Of a DNA stretch of 64,000 nt, positions 8,758 to 18,123 are shown piece after piece. The stretch is from Actinacidiphila guanduensis (lineage in GTDB: Bacteria; Actinomycetota; Actinomycetes; Streptomycetales; Streptomycetaceae), in the NCBI RefSeq assembly GCF_900103985.1, contig NZ_FNIE01000002.1, positions 496,001 to 560,000 of the forward strand, in the 5' to 3' direction. The position numbers and the translations under genes were made by a program. The notes below the pieces were generated by a model. That model ran no database searches. It worked only from the letters and a program-made list of their open reading frames with translations, and was not told the origin of the DNA. Numbering within the stretch: the first letter of the stretch is position 1; each line of letters opens with the position of its first letter.

Positions 8758-10373
8758 CGGGTGCTCCACACGTCTTCCCAGTTGGTGAATGCTTCCGCTA
8801 CGTCGCCGAAGCCCGGGAGTTCGGGGTCGATGACGGTGACGATGTCGCAGGTCGGGGTTCCGCCGGCCTGCGGGCCGCGGATGACCCGTCCGACCATCTG
8901 GCTGTACAGAACCAGGGATCGGGTCGGGCGAGCGATGACGGCCGCGCTCGCGGCGGGTGCATCGAATCCGGTGGTCAGGACGCCGTAGTTCGAAAGGACC
9001 ATCGGCCGGCTGCTGGTGCCCTTGAAGCGTGCGATGGCCCGGTCGCGGTGACGCGGAGGGGACTCGGCCGTCACCTGGTCTGCGTCAAGGCCGAGAGCGG
9101 ACAGGATCGCTACAAGCAGGCGGCTGTGTTCGACGGATGCGGCGAAGAGCAGGATTCGTTCATGGTTCTTGCTCAAGTCAAGGACTGTCCGGACGACCTG
9201 GAGGTTCCACTGCACGTTGCTGGCGAGCCGGGCCATGAGTGTGTCGGGGATGTCGAAGGATGCGGCGAGGGCCTGCTTATCCCGACTGCTGAGGGTGGTG
9301 CCGGATTCCGCGGCGACGGTGCGAAACGTCGGTCGGGCGAGGTAGCCCTGTTCGATCAGGGCGGTGACCGGGTTGTCGTAGCCGTCGATCTCCAGCATCA
9401 CCTTCTGGTGGGCGAAGAAATCGGCGAGCCTCTCGTCTTCGGTGAGGTCCGCCCAAGTCCGACCGGGGGTCGCGGTCAGGCCCAGCAAGCTGGAGTCGCT
9501 GCGAAGGGTGAGCGCATCGACAGTGCGGCGGTAGGTCGGGGCGATGGCTTGGTGGGCCTCGTCGAAGGTCGTGAGGGTAGTACGGATGCCCAGCTTGTCG
9601 AGGAACGTCGTATCGGTGTTCGCTGCAGCGCTGGCCTTGTCGAGGCCGAGCACGATGATGCCGTCGTTGACGCCGTCGAGGTCGGTAGGTGCGTCCCCCC
9701 ACATGCGCACGATGGAGATCTCACGGTTACCGAGGGCGCCCCATGCCCTCTCGGCCTCAAGGGTGGCCTGCTCGAGCAGCTCGCGGCCCCGCGCGAGCCA
9801 GACCACGACGGTCGGCTCGTGCCGCCGCAGGTGGTCGCAGATGATGTTCATGGCGGTGCGGGTCTTGCCGACGCCGGTGGGCAGGTGCAGGACGACCCGT
9901 CGTTCGCCGGAGTACAGCAGTCGCTGCACCCGGCAGGCAGCGAGCCGCTGGTGGGGGAAGAGCGCGTACTGCGGGGTGCAAACACTGCGCAACGCGGTGG
10001 GGATCTCCGGAGCCCGGTCGATGATGAGCCCGAGGAATCCGAGCAGCGTACGACGCTGCTCCTGCGACCACGGCAGTGAGGCGAGGAGATCACTGGAGGG
10101 ATCTACGATGCCGACGCCGAGACGCTCGGCGAGTTCGGTGATTTTCTGCTCGGGGAGCATCTCGAGGAACCGCGAACGGTCATCCGGATCCCCGATGATC
10201 CGCTCGGGTGAGACGGCGGAGGCTGCCACCCTGCGCAGCGCCGTCTCCGCGTCCTGATCGCGGTACAGGAGGTCCAGCAGGTTGCAAGCGTTGTCGCCCA
10301 GGAGGCTGCGGACATACGGGAGAGGCGCGGAGTCCAGGACGGACTCAAATGCGATGCCAGGTGATCCGATCAC
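8754..10373 (-). CDS. Superfamily 2 DNA/RNA helicase
   Basis: A 539-residue protein with a GTG start at 10373. It has an N-terminal extension of about 135 residues, then Walker A LPTGVGKT (164-171), DEAH (271-274), the TATPGR motif III region and the motif VI-like QMVGRVIRGPQ near the C-terminus. It heads the divergent operon helicase, GHKL ATPase, PLD nuclease. By layout the trio resembles the SspFGH effector cassette reported next to some SspABCD modules, but I cannot confirm homology without alignment. The 430-bp region upstream, shared with sspA, contains a perfect LexA box. Confidence 0.85.
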   Translation of the reverse strand: MIGSPGIAFESVLDSAPLPYVRSLLGDNACNLLDLLYRDQDAETALRRVAASAVSPERIIGDPDDRSRFLEMLPEQKITELAERLGVGIVDPSSDLLASLPWSQEQRRTLLGFLGLIIDRAPEIPTALRSVCTPQYALFPHQRLAACRVQRLLYSGERRVVLHLPTGVGKTRTAMNIICDHLRRHEPTVVVWLARGRELLEQATLEAERAWGALGNREISIVRMWGDAPTDLDGVNDGIIVLGLDKASAAANTDTTFLDKLGIRTTLTTFDEAHQAIAPTYRRTVDALTLRSDSSLLGLTATPGRTWADLTEDERLADFFAHQKVMLEIDGYDNPVTALIEQGYLARPTFRTVAAESGTTLSSRDKQALAASFDIPDTLMARLASNVQWNLQVVRTVLDLSKNHERILLFAASVEHSRLLVAILSALGLDADQVTAESPPRHRDRAIARFKGTSSRPMVLSNYGVLTTGFDAPAASAAVIARPTRSLVLYSQMVGRVIRGPQAGGTPTCDIVTVIDPELPGFGDVAEAFTNWEDVWSTR

Positions 10374-10803
10374 GACCCGACCAGGCTGAGGTCGATCCCG
10401 CTGTTACCCACGCTTTGTGCCCCTCCATAACGCTCGTTTGCGCCTCCACGCTGGTGGGAGAGACCCACCTCACACCACCGTCTGCGATCAAACCCTAGCC
10501 CTATACGCCGACAGCCTGCGCGTGGTCTCGGAAGTCCGTGAAGGTGGAGCCGAAGACCACGCCCTTCTGTGCAGAACTTGCCTGTCCTGCATGAGCTTTC
10601 AACCCTATCGGGGAGGCGTCGATTTATGCGAACATTTGTTCGTAATCAGTGCTTCGGTACCGCATGGAAGCAGCGGAACCGCACGGCTTCCCTCGGGGTG
10701 TCGGTCGCTCCGGCTAGGATCACGGGTACAACTGGTGGATGGTCTCGACCGTGAGTTGGAAGCCGCCAGCTCGGCAAGTAGAACAGATTGAATGGGGTGG
10801 AAA
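10374..10803. other. Divergent control region between effector operon and sspA
   Basis: No gene is supported in this 430-bp gap. It separates the helicase operon (minus) from sspABCD (plus) and is less GC-rich than its surroundings. It holds a perfect LexA-type box at 10629-10642 and a possible -10 TAGGAT at 10714-10719 for the plus strand, without a clear -35. Confidence 0.6.
10629..10642. promoter_or_regulatory. LexA (SOS) box
   Basis: The sequence CGAACATTTGTTCG is a perfect CGAAC-N4-GTTCG dyad, the consensus LexA operator of Gram-positive bacteria including Streptomyces and Mycobacterium. It lies 162 bp upstream of the sspA start and 256 bp from the divergent helicase start. Binding by host LexA, and thus DNA-damage induction, is inferred. 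Confidence 0.7.
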
Positions 10804-11973
10804 GTGACTTTTCAGTCACCGGATGTGGGTCTGGTCTACCTCGACTACAACGCTACTGCTCCTACTCGCCCCGAAGCCCTCCAAGCCACTCTTGCCGCGA
10901 TGAACAGCGTGGGGAACGCCTCGAGTACGCACCGATCCGGCCGCGGTGCCGCCGAACGTGTGGATCTGGCGCGCCGTCAGCTCGCTGACCTGCTGAACTG
11001 CTCCCATGGGGAGATCGTCTTCACATCAGGTGCGACGGAGGCGAACAACCTTGCACTGCGTGCGGCGTTCGCATCCGGCGGGCGGCTAGCGACGAGCGCG
11101 GTGGAGCACCCGGCCATTCTTGAGACAGCCAAAGCGATCACGGCAGATCAGCCGGGAGCTCTGGTCGTGCTGGCCGTGGACGCCGACGGCCTGGTGGACA
11201 TGGACGCCCTGCATGCTGCTCTGGCGACTCGGGACGTCGGCGTGGTGTCGCTGATGGCGGCGAACAACGAGACAGGCGTGCTGACCGACCTTGCGCCGGT
11301 CACCAAAGCCGCGCACGAGGCGGGCGCCCTGGTCCACACCGACGCGACGCAGATGGTGGGCCGACTGCCGATCGATCTCGCCGAGACGGACGTCGACCTG
11401 CTATCGCTGTCTGCTCACAAGTTCGGCGGCCCGCAGGGCGTGGGAGCGCTGTTCGTCCGCCGCGGTGCTGCGCTTCCATACCGCCCGCTGCTGTTCGGTG
11501 GTGGGCAGGAGCGCGGCTGGCGGGCCGGCACGCTGAATGTGGCGGGCATCGCTGGTGCAGGGGCTGCGGCTGAGGCTGCCCGCCTCGGCATGGCCGCCGA
11601 GGTGCCGCGAATTACACGGTTGCGGGACCTGCTGGAGGCGGCGCTTGTATCGCAGGTTGGCGACTGCCGCGTCAATGGAGCAGCTGACCGCCGGCTGCCG
11701 GGCGTCACCAGCATCACCTTCCACAGCGCCCCGGCGGACGCCGTCCTAGCGTCGATGCCTGACGTGGCCGCTTCGGAGGGGAGCGCATGCTCGTCGGGCG
11801 CGCCGAGCCCGAGTCATGTGCTCCTGGCCATGGGGCGGAGCCGGGAAGAGGCAGAGTGCACCGTCCGGTTCTCTCTGGGGTACGGCACGACCGCTGACGA
11901 CATCGACCGAGCCGTAGCCTCGACGGTTCGTGCAGTCCAACATGTGCGCGCCACCCTCGCATCCGCAACGTAG
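10804..11973 (+). CDS. sspA: SspA cysteine desulfurase
   Basis: The product is a PLP-dependent class V aminotransferase fold of 389 residues. Visible are YLDYNATAPTRPEA at the N-terminus, SGATEANN, His101 (EHPA), the PLP lysine K206 in SLSAHKFGG and the catalytic C329 in SEGSACSSG. It removes sulfur from cysteine to form the persulfide that feeds DNA phosphorothioation. I prefer the GTG at 10804, which has GGGGTGG just upstream; an ATG at 10792 in the same frame has no ribosome site. It heads the sspABCD run and is separated from sspB by 57 bp. IscS/NifS-type activity is certain; assignment to Ssp rests on the next three genes. Confidence 0.88.
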   Translation: MTFQSPDVGLVYLDYNATAPTRPEALQATLAAMNSVGNASSTHRSGRGAAERVDLARRQLADLLNCSHGEIVFTSGATEANNLALRAAFASGGRLATSAVEHPAILETAKAITADQPGALVVLAVDADGLVDMDALHAALATRDVGVVSLMAANNETGVLTDLAPVTKAAHEAGALVHTDATQMVGRLPIDLAETDVDLLSLSAHKFGGPQGVGALFVRRGAALPYRPLLFGGGQERGWRAGTLNVAGIAGAGAAAEAARLGMAAEVPRITRLRDLLEAALVSQVGDCRVNGAADRRLPGVTSITFHSAPADAVLASMPDVAASEGSACSSGAPSPSHVLLAMGRSREEAECTVRFSLGYGTTADDIDRAVASTVRAVQHVRATLASAT

Positions 11974-12030
11974 CCGCACCTGCCCAGCAAGATCCACTTT
12001 TACCTGAATGGACACGGGAGAACACCTCGC

Positions 12031-13131
12031 ATGTCAGATAGCCGGCTCGCGAACGCCGCCAACTTCTCCTTTGCGCGCCACGAGACCTTCGCACCGCGCT
12101 TCGGGTGGCTCCACAAGGCGTACATGCAGGTGAAGAAGAACCCCGAGACGTTCCTTGCCGATGATGCCCCGGTGCTTCTCGGCGTGGGCAAGAACATGGC
12201 CAACTCTATGCGGTACTGGTCGAAGGCATTCAAGCTGACCCGCGAGTTCTACGGTGACGACGCCAACTCCCGGGCGATGCTGTCCTTCCCCACCTGGGAG
12301 GCGCGCTGGCTGCTCGACGAGGACGGCGCTGACCCATACTTGGAGGAGCACGGCAGCCTGTGGCTGCTGCACTGGTGGTTGCTGTGCTCGCGGCCCGGCG
12401 CCAAGAGCTGGGCGCCCTCCTGGTACGTCGCCTTCCAGCTCGCCCCGTTCGCCCGCTTCACGTCCGCGGACCTGACGCAGCTGATCGTGCGTCACGTGAA
12501 CTTGTCCTACGACGAGGCCCCGGTCGAGGCGTCTGTCGCCAAGGACGTGGACTGCATCACCAAGATGTACGTTCCCGCCAAGCGCGCGAAGGGTGGCGCG
12601 CCTGGCGCGTTCGAGGACCTGATGGCCTGCCCGTTCCGTGAGCTCGGCCTGATGGAGGCGGTGGACCGGCCGACATCCGGCAGGCAGGAGTGGGAGTTCA
12701 CCACTGGCACGCGCATCACGCTGCCCGACCGGATCGTCGCCTACGCGTGCCTCGACTACGCGGCGAGCACCGCTCCCGAAGCCAGCTCCATCTCCTTGGC
12801 CCGGCTCGCGAACGAGAACGGCGCCCCAGGGCGTGCCTTCCGCATTCGGGAGCCTGAGCTCGCCGCGGCTCTGGAGCGAGTGGCTGCGACCACCCCGGGC
12901 CTGCAGGTCGTCGAAGCCGTGGGCCAGCGCAGTCTTGTCTTCGCATCCGATCCCTTCGAACTCGCCTGGGACGTCCTTGACGCTCAGTACGACAACGTCC
13001 GCAAACGGCCGGGCTTCCCTACCCGCGACGAGTGGGCTCGCGCCTACCCGAAGCTCGCCGCGGCCGAAGCACGAGAGCTGCGCCAGGGCGCTACCGAGCA
13101 GCAGCTCACCCTGAACGGAGATGACGAGTGA
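12031..13131 (+). CDS. sspB: SspB, DUF4007 protein (nicking component)
   Basis: A 366-residue protein whose N-terminus (FARHETFAPRFGWLHKAY, then PVLLGVGKNMANSMRYW) is the DUF4007 signature. In the characterised Ssp system the DUF4007 protein SspB nicks DNA to allow sulfur insertion into one strand. The middle is Trp-rich (LWLLHWWLLCSRPG) and the C-terminus is helical and acidic. Its stop overlaps the sspC start (GTGA), so it is translationally coupled to the ATPase. The absence of DndE and of an SMC-like DndD nearby supports Ssp over Dnd. Confidence 0.85.
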   Translation: MSDSRLANAANFSFARHETFAPRFGWLHKAYMQVKKNPETFLADDAPVLLGVGKNMANSMRYWSKAFKLTREFYGDDANSRAMLSFPTWEARWLLDEDGADPYLEEHGSLWLLHWWLLCSRPGAKSWAPSWYVAFQLAPFARFTSADLTQLIVRHVNLSYDEAPVEASVAKDVDCITKMYVPAKRAKGGAPGAFEDLMACPFRELGLMEAVDRPTSGRQEWEFTTGTRITLPDRIVAYACLDYAASTAPEASSISLARLANENGAPGRAFRIREPELAAALERVAATTPGLQVVEAVGQRSLVFASDPFELAWDVLDAQYDNVRKRPGFPTRDEWARAYPKLAAAEARELRQGATEQQLTLNGDDE

Positions 13132-16100
13132 CCACCGCGACCCAGCGGCCCAAGACTGTCCGCAAGACCACCGGTGGCCTCGAGTTTCCCATCGGCGTGG
13201 AACTCGTAGGTTCCCGCATGCGCTCCACCAACCTAGAACGCGACGTCCTCGACGAGCTCCACTCGCCGTATGTCGGCGCCCGCGCCCTCGACGTACTCGA
13301 CCGTCTGGGCAGCGCACTCGGGGACCTGCGCCGCACCCGATCCTGGTCGTTCACCGGCCCCTACGGCTCCGGCAAGTCGACGCTCGCCAACCTGATCGAC
13401 GCGCTCCTTGGGCACGACAAGGTCCGCCGCGCTGAGGCGCAGGAGGTGCTGGCGGGCACCAGCAGCGGCCTCACCCAGCGGTTCTTCGCAGCGTGTGAGG
13501 AGCTCGCACCGGTTGGCTTCCTGGGTGCCGTGACGACTGCACGCCGTGAACCGCTCGTCGCCACGCTTTCTCGGGCCCTGCACACCGCAGCCCAGCGTCG
13601 CTGGCCTAGCCGCACCCCAAAGTCCGTATCGACGGCGCTCGCGCGTTGCCTGGACCCATCGACCGCGCAGCCGCAGGACATCATCGCGGCGGTCGCCGCC
13701 CTGTGCGCGCAGCAGCCGCTGCTTCTGATCGTTGACGAGTTCGGCAAAACTCTTGAGCACCTCGCCGGGAATAGCCAGTTCGCCACTGCCAAGGAGGACC
13801 TGTTTCTCCTGCAGGAACTGGCTGAGAGGAGCGCGGGTCCCAAGGGTCTGCCGCTGTTCATGGTGACGCTGCAGCACCTCTCGTTCACCGACTACGCCGC
13901 GCAGTCCAGCGAGCTGCAGACCCGCGAGTGGGCGAAGATTCAAGGTCGCTTCGAAAGCGTCACGTTCATCCCCCATCTCGGCGACTCCGTGCAGCTGATG
14001 CGGCGGCGTCTCGACCAGTCGGGCGTGGCCGAGACGGGTCAGAAGCTGATCTCCGCCTACGCGCAGGCGGCGGAGGAGGCGTGGCGCGAGCACGGCCTGA
14101 ACGATGTCGTGGTCCTCGCAGCGCAGGACTTCAAGGACCTGTATCCACTGCATCCTCTGACTGCGATCGCGGCGCCGTTCCTCGCCTCTCAGATCGGCCA
14201 GCACGACCGCAGCCTGTCCGGGTTCCTCAACAACGACGAACCCCACACGGTCCGCCGCTCGCTCGACTCGTTCTCAAAGGCCAAACCGCGCCGCGCCAGC
14301 ACCGTCAAGCTGCCCCAGCTGTACGACTTCTTCCTTGATTCCGGCCGGACGTCACTGCTTGCCTCAAGCAACGCAAGCCGCTGGATCGAGATCGAATCTC
14401 GCATCACCCAGGCCAACGGCCTGTCCACCGTGGACCAAGACCTGCTGCGCACCATCGGCATGCTGAACCTGATCGATGAGGACGGTGCCTTGCGGGCTAC
14501 CGCCGCGATGATCTACTTCGCTTTGCATGAGCCCACCGAGGCTGCTGTAGCAAAGGAGTTCTCCGCCCTCGAAGAGCAGCTACAGGATCTCGTCGAGCGC
14601 GGCTTCCTCGTCCACCGGCGCTTCAATGGTGAGTACCGGTTGTGGCGCGGCACCGACGTGGACATCGACGCGCGTTTGCGCGAGGCCCACGGCCACCTCG
14701 ACGAGCCCACCGTCATCCAACGGCTCGGCGACTACCTTCCGCTCGCGGTCGCGGCCGGCAGACACAGCCAGATCACCGGCATGCTCCGCGCCCTGTTCGT
14801 CCAGGTCACCAGTGCACAGACCAAGGCCATCACCGGGCCCGATGAGCTCGCCGACCACGCTGACGGCCTTCTTGTCTTCCACCTTGGCACCGTCGATGAC
14901 CGGCCCGTCGTGGAGTCCACTCTGCCAGTAGTCCTCGGCGTCACCGAGGAACCGGGCCTCGTCCTGCGAGCCGCGTTCAACCTTGTTGCGCTGGAGGAAT
15001 TGCAGCTGGACAAGACCCTCGATGCAGTTGCACGGCGGGAGATCAGCGAGCGAACATCCATGGCGAAACGCGAGCTGCTTCAGCTGCTGGGCGCTGCGTT
15101 CTTCCCGCCCACCTCGCGGGCGACATGGCGGCTGTGGCGCTCGGGGATCGCCGCCGACTCCGAAGTCGGCGAGGTGATCGAAGGGCGCAGCCTCAGCGGC
15201 CTCGCGTCCATCGCCTGCGACCGGGTGTTCCCGGCAACACCGCACATCCGCAATGAAATGCTCGGCCGGCACGAGTTGACCAGTCAGGGCGCCAAGGCTC
15301 GCCGCGAACTGCTGACTGCCATGCTGCTCAAGTCCGGTGAGCAGTACCTGGGGATCCAGCTATACCCGGCCGAGCGCGCCATGTACAGCGGCGCGCTCGC
15401 GTACATGGGCCTGCACCGGGAGAACGGTGGCGCGCGCGACGACACGTCGACATCACTGCTGCCCTACGGCTTCTCCCGACCAGGCCCGGCCCAGGAACAC
15501 ACCCGTCCGGTGTGGGAGGCCCTGGAGGACGCACTGTCGCAAGCGAACGAGCGCACGAGCCTAGAGCAGATCGTCCGGGTTCTCATGATGCCGCCGTACG
15601 GAGTAAAGGCGGGCGTGGTGCCGCTGCTCGTGGTCACCGCGCTGATCGTGCGAAGCCAGGACGTCGCCCTGTTCGAGGATGGCTCCTACCTGCCCCGCCT
15701 GACGCCTGACGTGGTCGAGCGCATGGTGAAGGCACCCGGCCGTTTCTCCGTGAAGGCCACGCCGGTCGGAGACGGGCTGCGCCACAGCGTGGTAAAGAAC
15801 CTGTCCCAAGCCCTGAAGGTGGAGCCGCCGCGCTCTCAGGCGCTGCGCAACCCAGCTCTGCTTGCCGTTACACGAGCGCTGATGGAGCGGGTCATGGTGC
15901 TCACCCCATACGCGCGGCGCACTAGGCGTATCAGCAAGGACGCCATCGCTGTCCGCTCCGCCCTCTTCGCCGCGCAGGACCCGGATGAGCTGCTCTTCCA
16001 GGCCCTGCCAAGGGCTCTCGGCCTGGACCCGATCACCCCGGAGCAGCGCAAGAGCACGACCGGGAACAAGGGCTACGTCGAGCGCCTGACCGCCGCCGTC

Positions 16101-16688
16101 GACGAAATCTCCGGTGCCGACCGCGCCCTTCGAACTCAGGTGATCGAAACGATCGCCAAGGAGTTCCGCCTGCCCACCGCGTTGCCCGAGCTGCGCCGCG
16201 CCCTTGCATCCAGGCTGAAGGGCTTCGCCGGTGTCGCGCTCAACCTAGAGCTGCGCGGCTTCGTCGCCATAGCTCTCAATGAGGCGCTGCCCGACGAGGA
16301 CTGGCTGGACCCGATGATCGTCCGGTTGTCCCACGCGGCCCTCGGTGACTGGTCCGACAATGACGTCACCGTCTTCCCACGGAAGGTACGGGAAATGGCC
16401 AGCGCCCTCGACCGCGTCAGCCACCTGTACAAGAGCAACGAGCCAGCAGATACATCCCAGGAAGAGGTCGAAGCACGGCTGCTCACCCTGACAGACAAGG
16501 ATGGGGCGGAACAGCGCACCCTGATCTACCTGCCCAAGCAGGCCCAGCGGGAAGCTGAGACCCTCGCTGTCAGTGTCCTGGAGCAAGCTAAGAAGGCGCT
16601 CGGCCCGGACGGTGCTCGAATCCTGCTCGCCGCCCTGGCCCAGCGCGTCACTGACCCCGCGACCAGCGAACTTGAGAGGACGGAGTGA
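13128..16688 (+). CDS. sspC: SspC, large P-loop ATPase
   Basis: The 1186-residue product has Walker A GPYGSGKS (residues 77-84) and Walker B LLLIVDEFGK (about 199-208), followed by a long helical body. It starts at a GTG inside the sspB stop and its own stop overlaps the sspD GTG. In Ssp systems the ATPase acts with SspB and SspD in strand-specific modification. Size and P-loop arrangement also recall BrxC/PglY of BREX, but no BREX methylase, PglZ or protease gene is present and the DUF4007 partner settles the call. Confidence 0.82.
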   Translation: MTTATQRPKTVRKTTGGLEFPIGVELVGSRMRSTNLERDVLDELHSPYVGARALDVLDRLGSALGDLRRTRSWSFTGPYGSGKSTLANLIDALLGHDKVRRAEAQEVLAGTSSGLTQRFFAACEELAPVGFLGAVTTARREPLVATLSRALHTAAQRRWPSRTPKSVSTALARCLDPSTAQPQDIIAAVAALCAQQPLLLIVDEFGKTLEHLAGNSQFATAKEDLFLLQELAERSAGPKGLPLFMVTLQHLSFTDYAAQSSELQTREWAKIQGRFESVTFIPHLGDSVQLMRRRLDQSGVAETGQKLISAYAQAAEEAWREHGLNDVVVLAAQDFKDLYPLHPLTAIAAPFLASQIGQHDRSLSGFLNNDEPHTVRRSLDSFSKAKPRRASTVKLPQLYDFFLDSGRTSLLASSNASRWIEIESRITQANGLSTVDQDLLRTIGMLNLIDEDGALRATAAMIYFALHEPTEAAVAKEFSALEEQLQDLVERGFLVHRRFNGEYRLWRGTDVDIDARLREAHGHLDEPTVIQRLGDYLPLAVAAGRHSQITGMLRALFVQVTSAQTKAITGPDELADHADGLLVFHLGTVDDRPVVESTLPVVLGVTEEPGLVLRAAFNLVALEELQLDKTLDAVARREISERTSMAKRELLQLLGAAFFPPTSRATWRLWRSGIAADSEVGEVIEGRSLSGLASIACDRVFPATPHIRNEMLGRHELTSQGAKARRELLTAMLLKSGEQYLGIQLYPAERAMYSGALAYMGLHRENGGARDDTSTSLLPYGFSRPGPAQEHTRPVWEALEDALSQANERTSLEQIVRVLMMPPYGVKAGVVPLLVVTALIVRSQDVALFEDGSYLPRLTPDVVERMVKAPGRFSVKATPVGDGLRHSVVKNLSQALKVEPPRSQALRNPALLAVTRALMERVMVLTPYARRTRRISKDAIAVRSALFAAQDPDELLFQALPRALGLDPITPEQRKSTTGNKGYVERLTAAVDEISGADRALRTQVIETIAKEFRLPTALPELRRALASRLKGFAGVALNLELRGFVAIALNEALPDEDWLDPMIVRLSHAALGDWSDNDVTVFPRKVREMASALDRVSHLYKSNEPADTSQEEVEARLLTLTDKDGAEQRTLIYLPKQAQREAETLAVSVLEQAKKALGPDGARILLAALAQRVTDPATSELERTE

Positions 16689-17527
16689 CTATGACCGACA
16701 CCACAGCCTCCGACAAAAAAGTCCGGCACGTCCTGGGCTTGTCGGGCGGTAAGGACTCCTCCGCCCTCGCCATCTATATGCGCGACCGCGTGCCAGAGAT
16801 GGAGTATTTCTTCTGCGACACCGGCGCCGAGCTGCCCGAGACGTATGAGTACCTCAACAAGCTCGAAGCCGCCGTCGGCAAGCCCATTGTGCGCCTGAAC
16901 ACCGACCGCGACTTCGACCACTGGCTAGAGGTTTACCAGGGCACCCTGCCTAGCCCTCAAATGCGCTGGTGCACCAAGAACCTCAAGATCAAGCCTCTGG
17001 AGGAGTGGGTCGGCGACGACGAGGTGATCTCCTACGTCGCCATCCGCGCCGACGAGAACCGCCTCGGCTACGTCAGCACCAAACCCAACATCACGGCGGT
17101 CTTCCCCTTCCGTGAGGACGGTATCGACCGTGAAGGCGTCAACCGTATCCTCGACGAGGCTGGCACCGGCCTGCCGGACTACTACGAGTGGCGCACCCGG
17201 TCTGGCTGCTACTTCTGCTTCTTCCAGCGCAAGCACGAGTGGCTCGGCCTCAAGGACCGCCACCCAGAACTCTTCGACAAGGCCGTTGCCTACGAGGAGA
17301 AGGTCCGCCACCAGGGCACCGCCATGCAGGGCCGTGACTACACGTGGTCCCAGGGCGAGTCCCTGCACGAGCTCATAGAGCGCCGCGAGGAGATCCAGGC
17401 CAAGCACGAGGCCAACCTCGCCCGAGCTGCGAAACGGATCAAGCCCAACCGACCCCTGCTCGAGGTCCTCTCGGATGCCCTCGACGCCGACGATGACGAG
17501 GCCGGCTGCTCCGTCTGCCACCTCTAG
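16685..17527 (+). CDS. sspD: SspD, PAPS-reductase-like ATP pyrophosphatase
   Basis: A 280-residue protein with the PP-loop SGGKDS at residues 20-25, the MRWCTKNLKIKPLEEW region and the SGCYFCFFQRKHEW cluster, matching the DndC/SspD group that activates the backbone phosphate for sulfur transfer. Start is either the GTG at 16685, overlapping the sspC stop, or the ATG at 16691 behind GGAG; both give the same domain. A good Rho-independent terminator follows, closing the sspABCD operon. Confidence 0.86.
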   Translation: MTMTDTTASDKKVRHVLGLSGGKDSSALAIYMRDRVPEMEYFFCDTGAELPETYEYLNKLEAAVGKPIVRLNTDRDFDHWLEVYQGTLPSPQMRWCTKNLKIKPLEEWVGDDEVISYVAIRADENRLGYVSTKPNITAVFPFREDGIDREGVNRILDEAGTGLPDYYEWRTRSGCYFCFFQRKHEWLGLKDRHPELFDKAVAYEEKVRHQGTAMQGRDYTWSQGESLHELIERREEIQAKHEANLARAAKRIKPNRPLLEVLSDALDADDDEAGCSVCHL

Positions 17528-17546
17528 CGAAGAACCATGGTCAAGG

Positions 17547-17589
17547 GTCCACTTGATGGTGACAAATCATCACCAAGTGGACTCTTTTT
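17547..17589 (+). terminator. Terminator after sspD
   Basis: GTCCACTTG...TGGTGA pairs with TCATCACCAAGTGGAC with one mismatch and a G-T pair, followed by TCTTTTTC. It ends the sspABCD transcript before the DGQHR genes, so that downstream module probably has its own promoter. Confidence 0.8.
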
Positions 17590-17649
17590 CGTTCGGCCGC
17601 CCGGCTGTCGGCGCTGCATGTAAGGATGTGTCAGCTCATCACATTACGG

Positions 17650-17895
17650 TCACCAAACGGAGCACAGGGGATATGGCGACGTCAGACATCGCTGCGTGCG
17701 GTCATCCGCCATCAGCCGGACGCCAGGGCGGTTTTCGAGATCCAGTTCGGCGTCACGCAGATGATGGACGTACCGGCACATCAGGTCCTGTGAGACGATC
17801 TCAGCTGACTCCCTCCCATCGCCATGGGAACAGCTCTCTGCGATCCAGAACATCGTCAATTCGGTACCCGACGAACCTGCCTCTATATCCGTCAA
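17650..17895 (-). CDS. Small hypothetical protein
   Basis: Eighty-one codons from an ATG at 17895, with acceptable codon use and an acidic helical stretch (AELDLENRPGVRLMADD). No family is recognised, it runs against its neighbours, and it could be a chance frame in the leader of the DGQHR gene. Confidence 0.3.
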   Translation of the reverse strand: MTDIEAGSSGTELTMFWIAESCSHGDGRESAEIVSQDLMCRYVHHLRDAELDLENRPGVRLMADDRTQRCLTSPYPLCSVW

Positions 17896-18123
17896 GTGAG
17901 CGGCGCTGGTCAGTTAGGCGACGCACTCTGGGCCTTATGGAGCGCTGGTTGCGACCGTCGAGGACGGTCTGCGATCAAGAACCTGAAGGGCCCTCTCTGC
18001 ACCCGCACAACCCGCCGGTCAGTATGCCGGGCGGCGCCACTCTTCGAGGGCGGTTCAGCACCGTCCCCAAGCGGGCACTCCGCGCTTAGCCCTCGCACTC
18101 CCTCCCCGACAACGAGGTACTTG

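Noticed and set aside
7135-8988. Long plus-strand frame opposite the GHKL ATPase
   Set aside because: The minus strand encodes clear Bergerat motifs with ATGA coupling at both ends; the plus frame is a GC-skew shadow.
10569-10754. 61-codon frame in the sspA control region
   Set aside because: No ribosome site, no recognisable protein, and it spans the LexA box.
10804-17527. Dnd (double-strand) phosphorothioation or BREX
   Set aside because: There is no DndD-type SMC ATPase or DndE, and no PglX, PglZ or BrxL; DUF4007 plus PP-loop plus large ATPase is the Ssp set.
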